Shown here in pieces: positions 4,902 to 6,351 of a stretch of 6,351 nucleotides of DNA. The position numbers were made by a program, and so were the translations under genes. The stretch is from contig JAGLJX010000016.1 in NCBI GenBank assembly GCA_023142175.1, positions 1 to 6,351 on the forward strand, written 5' to 3'. The notes under the pieces were generated by a model. That model was not told where the DNA came from. It saw nothing but the letters and a program-made list of their open reading frames with translations, and made no database searches. Within the stretch, counting starts at the first letter, position 1. Every line of letters begins with the position of its first letter. This DNA is from Emcibacter sp. (GTDB taxonomy: Bacteria > Pseudomonadota > Alphaproteobacteria > Sphingomonadales > Emcibacteraceae).

Positions 4902-6302
4902 TTATAATGATGCGGGCAGGCGTCCAATGGCTTTTTGATATACGGCAGCAATCTGTAACAGCCTGATATCGCTATGCTCCGGCCCGTCAAATTCCAGCCC
5001 CATAGGAAGGCCGCTCTCCGTCATGCCCATGGGGACAGATATGCCGGGAATACCTGCATTGCTGGACGGGTCCGTATTATGGATATAGGCATTGAAGGTC
5101 GGAATATCCTCGCCATTTATATTCACCGTTTCATCCTGCCCGATGGGGCTGGCGGGCAATATGGTGGTCGGAAGCACCATGGCGTCAAGCCGGTGTGTTT
5201 GAAAATAATTCCGGTAAGCCTGTTGAAGTTCTGGTCGGGCCTTCTCTATCAGCGTCTTATAGCCGTCTGCTGTTACCGGTGGCTCGGCCCGGATTGCCTG
5301 ATAAAGGCCCTTAACATCGGGACTTCCCATGCCATCAATCAACTGGTCAAAATCAAGGTCGGTAGTTTTTAAATAATCCGTCATATCCTCTATGGCTTCA
5401 TAAAGGCAAATGGGCAGGCTCACCGCGTCATTTAATTCTGCTAGCCCGACTATATCAACCTCGACAATTTCCGCGCCAAGGTCTTTCAGTAGCTTAAGGG
5501 CATCATCAGTTGCCTTTGCCACTTCACCATCCAGATTATCATAAAAATATTCTCTTGCCACGCCAAGGCGGATGCCTGTCAGGTCAGTGAGGGGTTCAGT
5601 TTTGTCAGTGTTCATTGCCGCTTGGTCAATAAGCTGAATATCGGCCACTGTATGGGCCATTGTGCCGAAGGTATCTCTGGTGTGAGAAATGGGTATGGCG
5701 CCTTCTGAACCATAACGGCCCATAGTTGGTCGAAAGCCCACGATACCGCATAGGGCAGGTGGTATGCGGGTAGAACCGCCAGTGTCGGTTCCAATGGCAA
5801 ATGGTGACATATGTGCCGCTACAGTGGCTGCACTGCCGCCGCTGCTGCCACCCGCGATCATTTCCGGATTGTGGGGGTTTTTCACGGGCCCATAAACGCC
5901 GTTATTGGACGTGATGCCAAAGGCCAGCTCATGAAGATTTGTTTTGCCCATCACCAATGCCCCCTGATCCAGAAGTTTTTGTAAAAAAGGTGCGTTTTGC
6001 TTTGGCTGGTGATGTTTAAGGGCTCCGGTGCCGCCCGTTGTGACATAGTCTGATGTTTCGATATTATCCTTCACCGCAATGGGAAGTCCAAAAAGAAGGC
6101 CGCATTCACCGCCTTTTTCCCGGTGAAGGTCAAGGGCCGCCGCCTGTTCCCGTAACAGTGCCTCATCGAATGTGATAAATGCGTTCAGGTTGCTTTTGGC
6201 CTTAATATGCGTGATGAGCATATCCACATAACCGGAGACTTTCATATCCCCCTGCTGCATTAATTTCACGGCTTCTGCCGCAGTCAGGTCAAGGACGGTC
6301 AT
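4902..6302 (-). CDS. Amidase-signature hydrolase, indoleacetamide/mandelamide hydrolase-like
   Basis: Predicted cytoplasmic amidase that splits a carboxamide into the acid and ammonia. At 466 residues it has the usual length and is complete. The Ser-cisSer-Lys triad can be placed: Lys78 in VKDN, the cis-Ser153 in GGSSGGSAA (151-159) and the nucleophile Ser177 in GTDTGGSTR (171-179). The 24-residue gap between the two serines is that of characterised amidases. The C-terminal stretch GLPMGLEFDGPEHSD and the region PPALCGIVGFRPT resemble indoleacetamide and mandelamide hydrolases. It lacks a partner GatB/GatC in view, and the ligase-operon context argues against a glutamyl-tRNA amidotransferase subunit. 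The start is ATG at 6302-6300, with GAGGA (plus-strand 6309-6313) six bases upstream. No signal peptide is seen. It converges on the regulator gene and so has its own promoter, which lies in or beyond the last 49 bases. An aromatic amide substrate is an inference from family resemblance and neighbours. Confidence 0.9.
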   Translation of the reverse strand: MTVLDLTAAEAVKLMQQGDMKVSGYVDMLITHIKAKSNLNAFITFDEALLREQAAALDLHREKGGECGLLFGLPIAVKDNIETSDYVTTGGTGALKHHQPKQNAPFLQKLLDQGALVMGKTNLHELAFGITSNNGVYGPVKNPHNPEMIAGGSSGGSAATVAAHMSPFAIGTDTGGSTRIPPALCGIVGFRPTMGRYGSEGAIPISHTRDTFGTMAHTVADIQLIDQAAMNTDKTEPLTDLTGIRLGVAREYFYDNLDGEVAKATDDALKLLKDLGAEIVEVDIVGLAELNDAVSLPICLYEAIEDMTDYLKTTDLDFDQLIDGMGSPDVKGLYQAIRAEPPVTADGYKTLIEKARPELQQAYRNYFQTHRLDAMVLPTTILPASPIGQDETVNINGEDIPTFNAYIHNTDPSSNAGIPGISVPMGMTESGLPMGLEFDGPEHSDIRLLQIAAVYQKAIGRLPASL

Positions 6303-6351
6303 TGAATTTCCTCACATAATTAATGTTGATAAATATACTTTACCAATGATC
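6303..6351 (-). other. Start of the amidase upstream region (cut by window edge)
   Basis: Read on the minus strand, these 49 bases are AT-rich and include the amidase ribosome binding site. TTGGTA lies near the edge, with AT-rich hexamers 17-19 bases later. This is too weak to call a promoter, and the true control region may lie further out. Confidence 0.4.

Noticed and set aside
4974..5372. 132-codon open frame on the plus strand opposite the amidase
   Set aside because: It lies wholly antisense to a strong amidase coding region with intact catalytic motifs, has no good ribosome binding site and reads as low-quality protein.

Overview
The window looks like an accessory catabolic region from a moderate-GC Gram-negative bacterium. 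An alphaproteobacterium is most likely. The evidence is a TonB-dependent receptor of the large 'EEVVVTARKREE' type with an AYA-type signal peptide, a BzdR/BoxR-type regulator, and a REP-like 'CCCGCGAAGGCGGG' inverted repeat. This placement rests on gene style and I cannot give a genus.

Layout: (1) At the left edge, on the minus strand, is the 5' end of a TonB-dependent outer-membrane receptor, cut by the window (1-470). (2) A 537-bp AT-rich divergent intergenic region (471-1007) has no convincing gene. It holds several dyads, a good sigma70-like promoter (902-930) and a 15-bp interrupted palindrome that covers the ribosome binding site of the next gene. (3) Three genes run on the plus strand: an aryl-CoA ligase of the 2-aminobenzoate/benzoate-CoA ligase family (GTG start, 1008-2633), an unrecognised ten-helix membrane protein built from internal repeats (2659-3747), and an XRE helix-turn-helix regulator fused to a shikimate-kinase-like domain, i.e. 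the BzdR/BoxR family (3812-4714). (4) A convergent intergenic region carries a 66-bp inverted repeat (4817-4882). (5) An amidase-signature hydrolase of the indoleacetamide/mandelamide hydrolase type lies on the minus strand (4902-6302), with its upstream region at the right edge.

How the genes may work together (inference): the outer-membrane receptor and the inner-membrane protein could move an aromatic compound into the cell. The amidase could release an aromatic acid from its amide, and the ligase would activate the acid to its CoA thioester. The BzdR-like regulator would sense that aryl-CoA, as BzdR and BoxR do with benzoyl-CoA. No ring-attacking enzyme (oxygenase, epoxidase, reductase) is present, so this would be a peripheral uptake-activation-sensing module. 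The least explained piece is the membrane protein. Its five repeats of a 'Trp-Pro' loop motif, spaced 68/79/68/79 residues, all fall on the predicted cytoplasmic side.
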